The notes beneath the pieces were generated by a model. That model was not told the origin of the DNA, ran no database searches, and worked only from the letters and a program-made list of their open reading frames with translations. Below are positions 21,885-33,399 of a stretch of 64,000 nt of DNA, piece by piece. The stretch's first letter is position 1, and each line of letters opens with the position of its first letter. The DNA is from Cephalotus follicularis. Taxonomy: Eukaryota; Streptophyta; Magnoliopsida; Oxalidales; Cephalotaceae. The translations under genes were made by a program, and so were the position numbers. Location: NCBI GenBank assembly GCA_001972305.1, contig BDDD01000894.1, forward strand, positions 1 to 64,000, in the 5' to 3' direction.

Positions 21885-22265
21885 GAATTTTTTATCTCTA
21901 TCTCAGTGGGGGATAAAGATTTTTTCTTATTTTCTTCTATCTTAGTAGGAGATGGAATTTTTCTCTTTTTTGTACTTTCTGTTGCTCTGTCAGAAGACAG
22001 TGTTTCCATTGTTTCTGGTGTTTTTATGAATGAATGAAAGGATGAATTTTTATACGGAATTGGATGAATGTGGAATGAATCCCTTTTATATGGATTCGGA
22101 TGAGTGTTGTTACTATTGTTAAATAATAACTTGTCTGTAAATGATTGTTGTACAGAGAGTGTTTTCATCGTAGTGGAGAATAAAGTTTTCTTTATCTCAG
22201 TGAGAGATAAAGTGTCACTCATAATCTTCTTTATCTCAGTGGGAGATAAAGTGTCTTTAATAGAT
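21885..22265 (-). repeat. SPTEI peptide repeats encoded by a TCTCAGTGGGAGATAAAG-like DNA motif
   Basis: Four imperfect copies occur near 21897, 21945, 22195 and 22230, each encoding LSPTEI or close variants in the same minus-strand frame. Related copies lie at 7728-7775 and 13240-13410. Confidence 0.8.
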
Positions 22266-23149
22266 TCCATTTCTTCTTGTAATCTTGAGAAAGCTTGCTG
22301 ACATTTTTGGTTAGTATTGAGAAATAATGAATCAATACTAGAACAAATAATAAATGATAAAGTTGGTAATTGTTCTCTATATGTAACAATGTCTGGAAAT
22401 GTTATAGCAAACAGAATAGATTTTTGTCTGTATGTAATAGTTCCAAGAAATCTAACATGTGTATCTAATTTTGTTTTTGACAATACTAAATCATTGGTTT
22501 GCATCATCTTGTAAAATATATACAAGTATTTGAAATGTTGTTCTTTTAAAAATGTTAAAATATCATCAATATTCATAATTAAAAATGATGAATATGGAAT
22601 AAATATATCATTCATAATTTTACTGGGAGTATCAAATGACATAACATTCCATTCGTAATGTTTAAAAGGGATAGTAGAATCTGACTCAGTTAATCTTTTG
22701 TGTAAATCTTTTTTGTTTGGAAAAGGATGCCTGATCCATTGTAGAGCAGTGTTTAATGGTTTGTAATTTATGACTAACCTTGGTGTTACTCGTTCAATAT
22801 CCGAGTTTTTATTAACATAAAATGCTACACAACTCCATGAGGACTTACTAGGCATAATTAATCTTTTATTTAATAATTCTTGAATTTCTTTTTTACAATG
22901 TTCCATTAATTCATAAGTCATTTGAATTGGTCTTGCTTTAGTGAGAATGTTTTGTTCAGTAAAATCTCTTTCATATGGTAAGGACACCATATGTTGTTTC
23001 CTATGCCAAAAGGTATCGGCAAGATTTGAACAAAGATTATTAATTATGTTATTTTTTAATGAATTAATCTTTTCTCTAATTTGTGAAGTTTGTAAATGTT
23101 GTTCAAGTTTTTTATTTGATACTTCTTGTTTCATAAAATACAAATGATT

Positions 23150-24010
23150 TTATTTTGTTTTTATTAAATTTACAGAATGTTCTTTAAATAAAGAAAATGT
23201 TTTTAAGAGGTTAATATCTTTAGTAATAGGTTTTTCATTGAAAGCAAATAGAATTTTTCATTGAAATATTTTTGTCGTAATTCTTTCAGTTTTTACTTTA
23301 AATGGTTTAATAATTTCTAAAAATGGTTGACCTATGATTATTCCTATGTCTAAATCTTTAATTAGAATAAATGATTGTTTAATGCAAATGCCTTCGTTAT
23401 AGATATGAACATCAGTAACTTTGAAATTGACTCTAAGGTTTTCATCATTTGCAGTAGACAACTTTTGTTTAGTTTTTTCAAAATACTTTGTTGGAATTAA
23501 TCCTTCTTGTATACAATTCATTTGTGCACCTGAATCTATTAGGGCAATTGTTTGGAGTTTAAAAGAATCTTGTATTGTGATGGTAATGTTAATATGCCAT
23601 TTTTGATAAGTTATTCTTTCTATTAAGTTGATAAATTTGGTTGATGTTTCTCCTTGGTCTTCTAAATTAATATGATCAATTGGTGCAATTTCTTTATCAG
23701 AAGTGGAGGAAGACGGATGTTTTTGTAATAATATTTTTTTTCTAAATTTGTAATTTGTAATTTGTTTCTATGTTTTTTGTTTAAATTTTTGTAATTCTTG
23801 TTTAGTATCTTTGATTTCCTTTTGTAAATCTTGTAAGGTTATATTTTGTGTTGGTGAATTTTCAAATCTTTGGAATATTTTTTGTAGTATGTAAGGTTGA
23901 CTAATTGATGTTGATGGTTCATTTGTTATTAAATCTTTTAATTTTAGTAAATATTCTTTCTTTAAATCTGGATCATCAATCTTATCAGCTAATTTTAGTA
24001 ATAAACTTGA
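23150..24010 (-). pseudogene. Viral protease region, second copy
   Basis: The minus strand encodes, from about 23640 to 23258, RITYQKWHINI, the active-site block ALIDSGAQMNCIQ with the canonical D-S-G-A kept, GLIPTKYFEKTKQKL, then DIGIIIGQPFLEI. Upstream (to 24010) is a Lys/Gln-rich helical stretch with frame breaks near 23750 and 24010. The protease core itself is better preserved than at 14580-15170. It leads by a short broken linker into the long frame at 23143. Confidence 0.75.
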
Positions 24011-25115
24011 TTATTTTTGTTTGACAGTGTTTATCATACAAATAGTTTGATTTTTTGTACTAGTAATTGTTTCTATGAGAAAATGTTTATTTTCTTTTTC
24101 TATAATTTTTTCTTGTTCAAAATGTTTTTTATAGTTGTAAATTTCTATGTTTGAATCATTAGATTCCTGTTTAGAATCTAGAGGAGAATTGCTAATTTTT
24201 TTGAAGTTGTAAAGGAGTTGTTTGAATTTTGTTAGTTTCAACTTCTGTAGATAATGAATAAATATTTTCTTCTTCAAAATGATTTTCAAAATGATTTTTA
24301 TTTTTTAAATCGTTATCTTATAAAATTTTCTCTTTTTCAAAATCTTTATCTTTGTTGTTATGTTGTTGACTAATATAAATTGGTAAATAGTCAAAAAACA
24401 TAACACGAGCCTTGATCGTAATCATAAGTTCATACCATGATTTTCGAATATTATTTTGTTCTTCTTCAGAATATTTTTTAAAGAATTTGGTTCTTTTTTG
24501 TAAATATTTTTCTTGAAGGAAATTTTTTCCAATCAAATTTTTGTTAATTTCAAATGGTTCATCAATTTTGATTTTTTTGTTTTTGTTTTCTTGTTGACTA
24601 ATGTAAATAGGTAAGTAATCGAAAAACATAACATGAGACTTGATCGTAATCATAAGTTCATACCATGATTTTCGAATATTGTTTTGTTCATTCTCAGAGT
24701 AAATTTCAAAGAATATGTTTCTTTTTTGTCAATATTTTTCTTGTAAAAAATCTTTTCTAATCAGATATTTATTGATTTCAAATGATTTATTTATTTTATT
24801 TATTTGGAGTTCTATTTCAGAGTTTGTTTCTAAATTTGAAGAATTCTTAGGTTCTAAGTTTTTAATTTTTAATTTAGTGTGACAATTTTTTCTTATATGA
24901 TTATATAATCCAGAAACATAATAATGATACAATTTTTTATTTGCTTTTTTCAAATTTGCTTTTTCCTCTATTTTTTCTTTGTTTGAAATCTTTGATGGTA
25001 TCCAATTTTGCCATTGTTTTATTCTTTCATCTAATTCTTTATCTCTATTTGAATTATTACTAGTTTCTGAACCACTATATGATCTCCAAGATATAGCTCT
25101 ACATAATTTATTCAT
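24011..25115 (-). pseudogene. Chimeric viral frame: MP N-terminus joined to zinc-knuckle and duplicated linker
   Basis: The frame starts with MNKLCRAISWRSYSG at 25115, as in the movement-protein copy at 16634. After about 47 residues it jumps to a Lys-rich segment and a degenerate zinc knuckle (YVSGLYNHIRKNC: His and last Cys kept, first Cys positions lost). Such a knuckle normally ends the capsid, so MP core and capsid are deleted. The FEINKxLIRKDFLQEKY-FFDYLPIY linker follows and is present twice. Stops at about 24725, 24318 and 24290 break the frame. The rest (24011-24289) is a charged, low-complexity region leading to the protease. Confidence 0.7.
24363..24820 (-). repeat. 228-bp tandem duplication of linker block
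   Basis: Two diverged copies at offset 228 bp (76 codons) encode ISQQ, FFDYLPIY, WYELMITIK, KKYSEEEQNNIRKS and LQEKY. They differ at more sites than the 294-bp duplication, so this event is older. Confidence 0.85.
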
Positions 25116-25292
25116 GTTAATTAATTTTTAAAGTTTCAGTTTCACTACGTGCAAATAAATTGATCCCTCTAGCGCACTAAGAGTGTTTCGATGATCTATT
25201 GGGACTTACAATCCATCTGCCTTATCACCCCAATTCTCTTACAGCTAGAAACCGATCGTTCCAGTGCAGATGCACCCTATCCAGACGCTTAA
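25116..25292 (-). promoter_or_regulatory. Viral 5' leader remnant next to the MP start
   Basis: Matches 16635-16812 closely (blocks CCCTCTAGCGCACTAAGAG and CAGCTAGAAACCGATCG), then stops at about 25292, where unrelated LTR sequence begins. This is the outer edge of the viral array. Confidence 0.7.
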
Positions 25293-25843
25293 TTCTGATA
25301 AAGATTTACAAAAATTTATAGTGATTAGAGTATATATATATATATATGCATCGAGATATAGTATGTATTGCATCACGAAGCATTCATTTCATGGCATTGC
25401 TTATCATTGACCCTAAATTATACTTATGATTTAGCCAAGTGAGGACAAAGGCTAACCCCCTACTATTACAGATTGATGCAGTGATGTGGATTTCGATCGT
25501 ATACGGCCGTATCGGAGGGGAGATGGGGTTTTGTTAACCTGAATAAATGTTAAAAAATGTATTAAGACATGTCTTTATCTTGGATGACTGTATTAATATA
25601 TTAATGATGTTGATCGACTTTTGATCACGCTCCGTTTGGGGGCAATTGACAATGTCTTAACGATATTAAATGTTGGAATCATGTGGTATGGGACGCATGA
25701 TTTGGTTTACTTATTCAGCTTATTATTAAATGCTTCTGCAAGATGTTAATGGAATCAAAGTTTTAAATTTATCGTATTTTGTATATGCTGGACTTATGTT
25801 GATTGCCATGACTTATATGTTGTTAATGAAGCGGGGTGTGACA
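25293..25843 (+). mobile_element. 3'-part of an A''-type LTR
   Basis: Aligns with 58370-58909 (end of the solo LTR at 56310-58909): shared acceptor-like block (25452-25471), the GGTATGGGACGCATG block and the end GGGGTGTGACA at 25843. The 5' part is missing, and an (AT)n run lies at 25332-25347. Confidence 0.8.
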
Positions 25844-27977
25844 CCTATTTGTCGATTCCTATGACTTGTTGATAGCCCTTATTGTTTGATTCCATCATGT
25901 GATATGACTTGTTACATGATGATTCCATAATTTTTTATTCGGAATCCTTTATTGGGTATTCTAAATTGAACTCCCATATTGATATGAGACATTTATTAGT
26001 TATGTATTCATTTCGCCTTCTGCTGTTATATCCGTTTGGTTTCTCCGGATATATATATATTTGTTTCCTTTACTATTGCTATATTCATTCTATTTTTGTA
26101 TCTTCATACTTGAACTTCTGTTGTTGGTATCTCGAGTTATACCTATCTATTGATAGAAATTGTTGGTATGTGGCTATGTGTTTGTGAATAGTAAGTCTCT
26201 TTTTCGTATCCTACTCGTTCTTGGAATTTCCTTGATGGTGATATGTGCCCTTTTGCATCCTTTTGATATGAGATGATCTTGATTATCTAATTTGGGACTT
26301 GAGTCTTGTATTTGATTGTGATACTCTTTATTATTGTTATATCGTTGATTTGGATATGACGAGTTGTGGTTCTGGTGATATTTTCACCTTCCATTCTGCA
26401 TGTAGGCTTACGTGCTCCTTTCTCTATGTGCCTTATTGGGAGATTGTGCTTTGTACTCTGATGCTGGGTACCATGTGATCTGTGACATGTGTTATCGGTC
26501 TAGGGTGAGGTGTACGTACGACACCCAACTCTCCTTAGCAGGCCCATTGGTCTATGATGGTGTGTTATGTTGGACTGCCACAGGCTTCCATAGCCTGCAT
26601 CTGCAGCATACCATTGGTCTATGATGGTATGCTGAGTGTGAGTGCAGCACGGCTCCGTCACTCACTTATCAGACCATATTTGCTTATCTGATGATATTAA
26701 GATGTTCCATCACGTAGGCTTGCATGCTGCATGATGCATGAGATTGTATGATATTGTGATGCTTACATGTACGCCCATCATGAGGGGTGGGGTACGTGCT
26801 GCTTACACGCATGCCCTGGGTACGGAGTGGGGTGTGTGCCGCTTTCCATAGGCACTATGCACTGGTGTATGAAGGATGATCTACACATCCTGTAGCCTAT
26901 TGGCCATGATTATTGCTGCAGCTGTTATATGATGATGACATTATAAATGATGATAACATATGACATGATATGAGATGAGATGAAATGATGATGACATTAT
27001 ATTTGTACCAGCATCTCCAGATATTGTGTTTTATTCGGGCACATATCTTGATTATATTTGTTGATCACATTTGCGAGTCTTGATTATATTGTGTATCTTG
27101 ATTTCATTGTGCATCTTATTTGTACTCATGGAGCTCCTTCCTTGAGCATGAGATTGCTTCTACGGATTTACATTTTGTTCATATGTGGGCATAATTGTGA
27201 GTCATATTTATAATTGTGGAGCCAATTTGTTGCGTATCGAGATTTCCTTTCATGGTTTTCATTACACTTGTGTATCTCATTTACATTATAAATCCTGTCT
27301 ACATTTGTGGATTCCGTTTACATTTGTGAATCTTGATTTCGTTGTGGATCTTGATGTCCTTTGTGGATTTAGAGTACGTTTATGGATCTTGTTCATTTGT
27401 GGAGCTCATTTATTGTGATTGAGATTTCATTCTATCAAGATTGTTTTTTCGTGGATTTCATTTTAATGTACTTTGAGCTTTATTTCTATGGAGCCACTTT
27501 TTGAGATATGAGCTTTCTTTATGTGGACTATATTTACTTTACCTTGTGTTTATACTATTACTCTATTTATTTAGCACATCCCAATCATTTGAGGGATGTA
27601 TCAAGGGATGTTTTATTTCTACTCACTTAGTCATTTGGACTAATCCCCTCATTTTTATCCATTTCAGATAGTGGCAAATTCAATTGATGTCGGACCATAA
27701 GGGCAAGCCTACCAGAGTTCCAACACGTGCATTTCATCTACGACATCAGTATTTAAATTATGCATTTTTTATGCTTCTTATACAAATGTTTTTATAGTTT
27801 TGGCTTTGAAGGACTGAGCCCTATTTATATTTCATGCTTGATAAGATGGTTGAGGTGGAGCCCAATCTATACATGTTTTTCTTTTTTAATTATTGTTTGC
27901 TGAGGGCTGAGCCAACTATAGCAATTGCATTTTTCTTTACAGGGGGCATAGTCCGATAAACGGATACTACATACCTC
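25844..27977 (+). mobile_element. Truncated family C LTR
   Basis: Aligns with the 5' LTR of element C from about 51765 to 54180, for example TTGATAGCCCTT (25869), GGCCCATTGGTCTATGATGG (26541), the acceptor-like block (27640-27667) and GGGGGCATAGTCC (27942). It lacks both LTR ends. Divergence from the two C LTRs of 50639-61331 is clearly higher than theirs from each other, so it is an older copy. No coding sequence supported. Confidence 0.8.
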
Positions 27978-29363
27978 AGCCTCCTCGGCTCGAGGTAGCA
28001 TCTCCATCTTCTAAGCACTACTAGTGTCGTAGTGGATGGAGACAAGATAACACTGATCTGATTAACTCTCCCCTCAATGCTAGTCTCTTTAGGACTAAAG
28101 CACACAGAGCAGTCTGGGTTATTCAGAGTTCACGTGGTCCTTACAGTTATCTCTCACAGTCGGTGTACCTCGGGTACATCCATAAAGTGGGTCCTGCAAG
28201 TTATCTCTCCGAGAGGGCTTGTCTATTAAGACAACCACCACACGGGGTCTTTAAAGTTATCTCTCACAATCAGTGTCCCTCGTAGATTCATCTAGACAGT
28301 GGGTCCTGTCAGTTATCTCTGTCAGACTAAGTGATTGCCTCCAAATCCCCATGAAACAGTGGAGATTGCGAGTGGGCTATCTCATCAGAGCTCAATAATG
28401 CCGGGCAAAAGCTATGACCTTAGAGGTCTGCAACTATAAACCCTTTGGAAGGTTGGTATAGAAACCCATTTGATCAGAGAAGGGTTCTCCTAGGTTACAT
28501 AGCCTTAGAATTTTCCTAAGACCTGATGTTAGAGGAGCTCTGACCTCTCCTCCGAGGACTGCCTTCAAGCATTGAGCTCGACCTTAAAGTATTGAGGTCT
28601 ACCTTCAAGTACTGAGGTCCGCCTTCAAAAATCGAGGTCTGCCTTCAAGTACCAAGGTCTACCTTCAAGTACTGAGGTTTGCCTTCAAGTACTGAGGTCC
28701 GCCTTCATGTACTGAGGTCTTCCATCAAGTACTGAGGTCCACCTTCAAGTACCGAGGTTTGCCTTCAAGTACCGAGGTCTGCCTTCAAATACTGAGGGTT
28801 GCCTTCAAGTACTGAGGTCTACTATCAAGCATATTGCTATCCAGGACCAACTCTTGTACCCTAAAATTTCGAACCCCATCTGCCACATGAAACATCGACA
28901 ATCTTACGCTGACAAAGCGTCAACGGTTTATAGACTTAGCAGATCGACAATACATCTGTTCACCAGCTCATAATCAACTCATAACCAACTTATCAATCCA
29001 ACACTCGATCTAGTGGAGCTGTAAGCCTCTAGAGGAGCTGTAAGCCCCAATGGTCGGTTACAACACAGAAATAACTAAAACAATCCTTAACCCATTCATC
29101 TAGTCCTAATCTAGCAGTTCATAGCAACACAATTCATTCCAGGAAGCACTATTGATAACTGTATAATTAATTCAAGGCAGTAATATGCATGACTTTAAGC
29201 ATATATGTAGAGCCTACCTCAACAGTTGTCGAGTTTGCAGATCTGGAAGAATTTGCTGCTAAAACCGATTGCGGATGTAGAAGAATTTGTTGTCATAACA
29301 GTTTGCAAATTTGGGAGAATCTACTGCTAAAAGCTATGATTTGGTTCCTCATTCAAGTTCTAT
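27978..29363 (-). mobile_element. LTR of element F, outer part
   Basis: This stretch joins, across the target duplication of LTR D, to 44257-44568, which ends exactly at the polypurine tract of element F. It is therefore the distal part of the minus-strand 3' LTR of F. The left limit is only where family C sequence stops; no CA-type end with target duplication is seen, so the LTR is truncated there. It contains a 22-bp minisatellite (28557-28835) and, at 28140-28330, three copies of a GTTATCTCTC-containing segment. Confidence 0.65.
28557..28835. repeat. 22-bp minisatellite
   Basis: About 12 imperfect direct copies of GCCTTCAAGTACTGAGGTCT-like units sit directly next to each other, without spacers. 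Changes between units are mostly single C/T or A/G transitions. Confidence 0.9.
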
Positions 29364-30120
29364 TGTAACACCCCAAACCCCAAGGGTCAATCCCCAAGGT
29401 TTGACGCGCTACTAACATTACCATTCATTACCGATATTCAGCAGAATAAATTTAAAACATTTAATAATATAATAATGCATGCGGAATAATCCAATAAAAT
29501 ATCACTTGAGTGGATAAAAACCAATTATACAATACAGATTTCAATCAAGTTCTACCATAGACCGGCAGGTCATAAAACAATATGCAAAACCATCTTTAAA
29601 TCTCGGGTCATCGACTTGCAATGAGAGGGAGGAGACTCACCCGGGGCTTCAATCCTTAGCTTTCTGCGGAGCTCCACCTGTACCTGACCGATTACATTAC
29701 AATGCAATGGGTCAGCGACCACTGGTCGTGTAGGAACTACCACCATGCATTTATGAAATGCATAAGCAGCAAGCATATGTAATGCAAATGAGAGATGCAA
29801 TAATAACAATCCAATCAATAACTAGTCACTCGCCATCGATAACAGTACGGTCCATTCAGTATACAATACAGTTCATTAGCAGTCACTATAAGTCCTTCCT
29901 CGGCATCCCCTACTTAAGGAGGAGTGGTAACGCACTCCAGACGTTAAAGGTAGAGGAGCCGGGACAGGAATAGACATTACATTTTAGGCAGACCGGTTCC
30001 TTGGATTCCTCGCCCGTCGAAAGAGCAATATACACGCTCTAGGCGTTAAAGGCTGAGGAGAGGAACATAAATATTCATTACTACATTATACAGTAATAAT
30101 AACAGTAACAGTCATTCAGT

Positions 30121-30290
30121 CAGTGTGGCTCAACTCGGTCGGTGATCCAGTGGTTTAGCTCGGTCGGTGATCCCCGTAGGGCTCAGCTCAGCTGGTGATC
30201 CATTGACTCAGCTCGGTCGGTGATCCATTGGATTAGCTCGGTCAGTGATCCCCGTAGGGCTCAGCTCGATCGGTGATCCAGTCATTACAG
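30121..30290. repeat. Tandem AGCTCGGTCGGTGATCC repeats
   Basis: Seven imperfect units of about 20-35 bp, each with AGCTCGGTCGGTGATCC or a close variant, within LTR D. Confidence 0.85.
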
Positions 30291-30382
30291 TACAGTACAT
30301 TGACACTACATTAACACTACATTTCTATTCACTGTGAGGTCTGCCTTTAATACACTACACAATAGCACTATTACACTACGCT

Positions 30383-31710
30383 TGTAACGTCCCCGATCCA
30401 AGTTCACTTTAAGCTCAAAACGAACCTCAAGAATCTGGTGCATTACGTGGGGTGAAACCTTTAACCTTTTAAACGATATTGCTTATATCGTATTTGATAA
30501 ACTCATAACTCCAAAATATACTTACAACTTTAAACACCAATCTTCACAGAATCTGATTCATGATATTCAATAATCGTATAATCATTTACGATTTATCATG
30601 TTTAATAGTTTCATAGTACACCTTTACAATCTCTTAATACAAAACATTTAGGATCATCATAATTCTTATTGAAACATTTAAATACCAATCTTGAACTTTA
30701 AAATCAGCATACTTTTCATCACCACGTGTCATAATTATCGTTTCTTCCATACTTTTTACCATTAATTTCTCATAATCTTAAATATGTCTTTACAACATTC
30801 AACATTACTACTCTCATTGGAAGAATCCTTTCATTTACCTTTACCTTTATACATAACTTGTCATATTTCATTTTATAGCAGAAACATCACCTCATAATTG
30901 ATAACTTGATATCTTCAACTATCCTTATTACTTAAGAATTATCATATTCGTAAAAATTTACAGCAGAATTAAAAACCTCAAACATATATTCTATAACTTC
31001 TAAACAACAACATATTATGAGAACGTCATACATATATGTCTACACGTCATCTGTCATAATACCTTGCACCGCGAAAAACATAGACTTGTCATAACACCGT
31101 TATACAGTCGAAACATAAACTCATTATGTCAAAAGCAGTTGATACAAAACCATACTTTCTTTTCAAAACTTGTTTTACGAACTTTCTCTAAACCTCGCAA
31201 TTCCACCTTCGATCATCTACTGGAAAACATTTTTTTTGGAAACAAAAACATTGCACGGAATGAGCTCAAGTAGCCCAGTAAGAATCATAGTTATAAAAAC
31301 ATTTTTGAAAATCCCTTTTTGAAAATATTGGCATATAATATAGCCATACTTTTGAAAACATCGTTAAAATCCTTTTTGAAAACATTTTGAAAATCATTTC
31401 CTTTTCAAAATCACATTCTTTTCTGTTCATATCTCATGAAACAGAACTTTTCGAAAATAACTGAGGGGTCATAAAAACAGACCCAATTGAACCAGTCACC
31501 GGGGCAAGGTGCACATCCCCGATCACCAACTTACATCACATGCATGTCCGTGCAGCGGGACCCCCCGTCCGCTCACCGGGGAGCGGAACCCCAGAATCCC
31601 CCTCGAGCGTTAGGGTCATATTATGGGTCCCTTGTAGCATTTGCTAATCTCAACAACAGAAATCATATTTCCATAAATAATATCTCTAATGAAAATTTCT
31701 GGTCGTTACA
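30383..31710 (-). repeat. 3' LTR of element E, with 1.4-kb internal deletion
   Basis: Aligns with 35026-36226 and then with about 37632-37788. The intervening 1.4 kb, which in the other LTR includes the promoter-like and GTCGACGC-rich part, is absent (junction near 31552). Confidence 0.9.
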
Positions 31711-31723
31711 ATCTACCCTCCTT
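31711..31723 (-). other. Polypurine tract of element E
   Basis: GGAGGGTAGAT on the minus strand directly precedes the LTR start TGTAACGACC at 31710. It is the plus-strand primer for reverse transcription. Confidence 0.8.
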
Positions 31724-31729
31724 ACAAAA

Positions 31730-32262
31730 ATTTTGTCCTCAAAATTTGTTATACCTTATACTCAAAAGACGAGGGTATTCATGTCTCATTGCTTCCTCCA
31801 ATCTCCAAGTGGCTTCATGATTAAAACCTTTATTAACAGAATGATCTTAGTCCACGAAACTTCTTTATAATCCAAAACTTTCACCGGTTGTTCGTTGTAT
31901 GACAACTTCTCATGCACTTGTATCGTCTCAGCTCTCATAACATGGTAGGGGTCGACCATATATATCTGAACATGAGATTGATGAAACATATTGTGAAAAT
32001 GAAAGAGACTTGGTGGAAATACAAGCCTAAACCTTTCCGGTCCAATGTCTTTAAGCTTTCCCTTTTCGCCAAATCTCTTTACTTCTTTTCAAGGTAAAAC
32101 CTTTAAGAAAAACATGATCTTTTATTTCCAATTGTAACTCCCTTCATCTCTTATCTACATAACTCTTTTATTCACTTTGGGTTGTTAGAAGATGCTTTCG
32201 AATTAACCATTTCTATTTCCAACAATTTCCTTTCTCCTTGCTTTCTCCCAACATATAGACAT
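31730..32262 (-). pseudogene. Element E integrase C-terminus and chromodomain
   Basis: Minus-strand translation in changing frames gives DHVFLKG, then (31786-31989) MFHQSHVQIYMVDPYHV, QVHEKLSYNEQPVKVLDYKE and IILLIKVL. This is the C-terminal end of plant chromovirus polyproteins, where a chromodomain guides integration to heterochromatin. The last conserved W...E...P segment is lost. Upstream it meets the RNase H-integrase linker directly, so the integrase core is deleted. Confidence 0.7.
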
Positions 32263-33340
32263 TCAACACCTCTGTCCGTTATCTTCTTTAAGCTTCGGAT
32301 CCTCAAACTGACACTGCTTGATTCGTTTAACTAAAGATGATCGAATTATAACTTGAGATAAGAAAATTACTCCTCCTTGATTTCTAGCTTCCAATTCCAA
32401 TCTTTGGAAATTCCTTAATAACTTCTGTTGTATGGTAATTATTACTGCCAAAACATCCGCCAAGGCGTTCGCTTCTCCCGGATGGTACAATCATAATCCT
32501 TAAGACTCCAAGAAATTCTCTTTACATTATTCAGACCATTCGAACTTAATATTCTTCCGTGTCATCCTTATAAGAGAGTTCATAATGCAAGAGAAACATT
32601 CAACGAACCTTTGGTAGTAGCTTACAAATCCAAGAAAACTTAGTATTTCTTTTACCGATGTTGGTCTTTTGCCATTCTCTTATTGTCATAGTCTTAGTAG
32701 AGTCCACTGATATTGCCTTCTCGTGAAATCTCGTGACTCAAGAAGGATACCTTCTTTATTCAAAGTTGGCACTTAACATACAGTTGTTCCCTCCTCAATG
32801 TTTGCAGCATATTGATCAAATGTCTTTTATGCTCTGATTGACTTTTGGAGTATACCAAAATACCATCAATAAAAACTACCTCGAATTGATCCAACAATTC
32901 CTTGAATACTTTATTTACCAAATCCATGAAAGCAGCTGTAGTATTTGTCAATCAAAATGACATTACAAAAACTCAAGGAGTTCATATCTTGTCCGAAAAT
33001 CAGTTTTCGGTTATCTCCCTTCTTGACTTTTTACTTGATGATAACATGATCGAAAGTCGATCCTCCAATATTCTTAAGCTGATCAAACAAAACATCAATC
33101 GATATAGAGTCTCATTGTCCCGTCTTTCTTCTTTTACAACCAATATAGGTGTATCTCATAGTGATATACTTTGTCAGACAAATCCTTTATCCAAAACTCT
33201 TACAACTGATTCTTAACTCCTTTTTAACTTGGTCGACTCCACTTGCTAGGGATTCTTTGAAATCAGAGTCATTTCGGGTACTAAGTCCATTTGAAACTCT
33301 ATCCCTTGATCAAGTGGTGTACCCGGTAGATCTTCATATC
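32263..33340 (-). pseudogene. Element E reverse transcriptase/RNase H remnants
   Basis: The block DLPGTPLDQGIEFQMDL lies at about 33340-33240. The frame 32760-32951 reads AAFMDLVNKVFKE, FEVVFIDGILVYSKS and LQTLRREQLY, where the catalytic FIDD is FIDG, an inactivating change. The frame 32263-32490 reads YHPGEANALADVLA, the end of RNase H and start of the linker to integrase. Numerous stops lie between these pieces. Confidence 0.75.
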
Positions 33341-33399
33341 CATAAAATTCTCAATAATATGAACATCTTCTTTTCTTCCTTAGTGTTCACCACATAAGA

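Larger units (their letters stand above)
21005..23143 (-). pseudogene. Long open viral frame: truncated RT, SPTEI linker, C-terminal protein
   Basis: 712 codons without a stop. Residues about 1-130 are RT entry (MTYELMEHCKKEIQELLNKR, MPSKSSWSC, FYVN, RLVINYKPLN, IRHPFPNKKDL). After a deletion, KHYEWNVMSF, IMNDIFIPYSSF and MNIDDIL follow (the catalytic YIDD is NIDD), then VRFLGTIT. RNase H is absent. Four SPTEI/SLTEI/SPTKI repeats follow, then NSRDFFFPNTIL and the cysteine block, present twice because of a 98-codon tandem duplication. The catalytic core is incomplete, so RT activity is not expected. The absence of stops despite deletion and duplication is notable. Start: MYFMKQEVSNKK, also found at 14526 in the other copy. 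Confidence 0.8.

Noticed and set aside
28557-28835. CRISPR-like array
   Set aside because: Units are directly adjacent with no unique spacers, in a plant LTR.
32902-33397. Plus-strand frames opposite element E RT
   Set aside because: Shadows of the minus-strand pol remnant.
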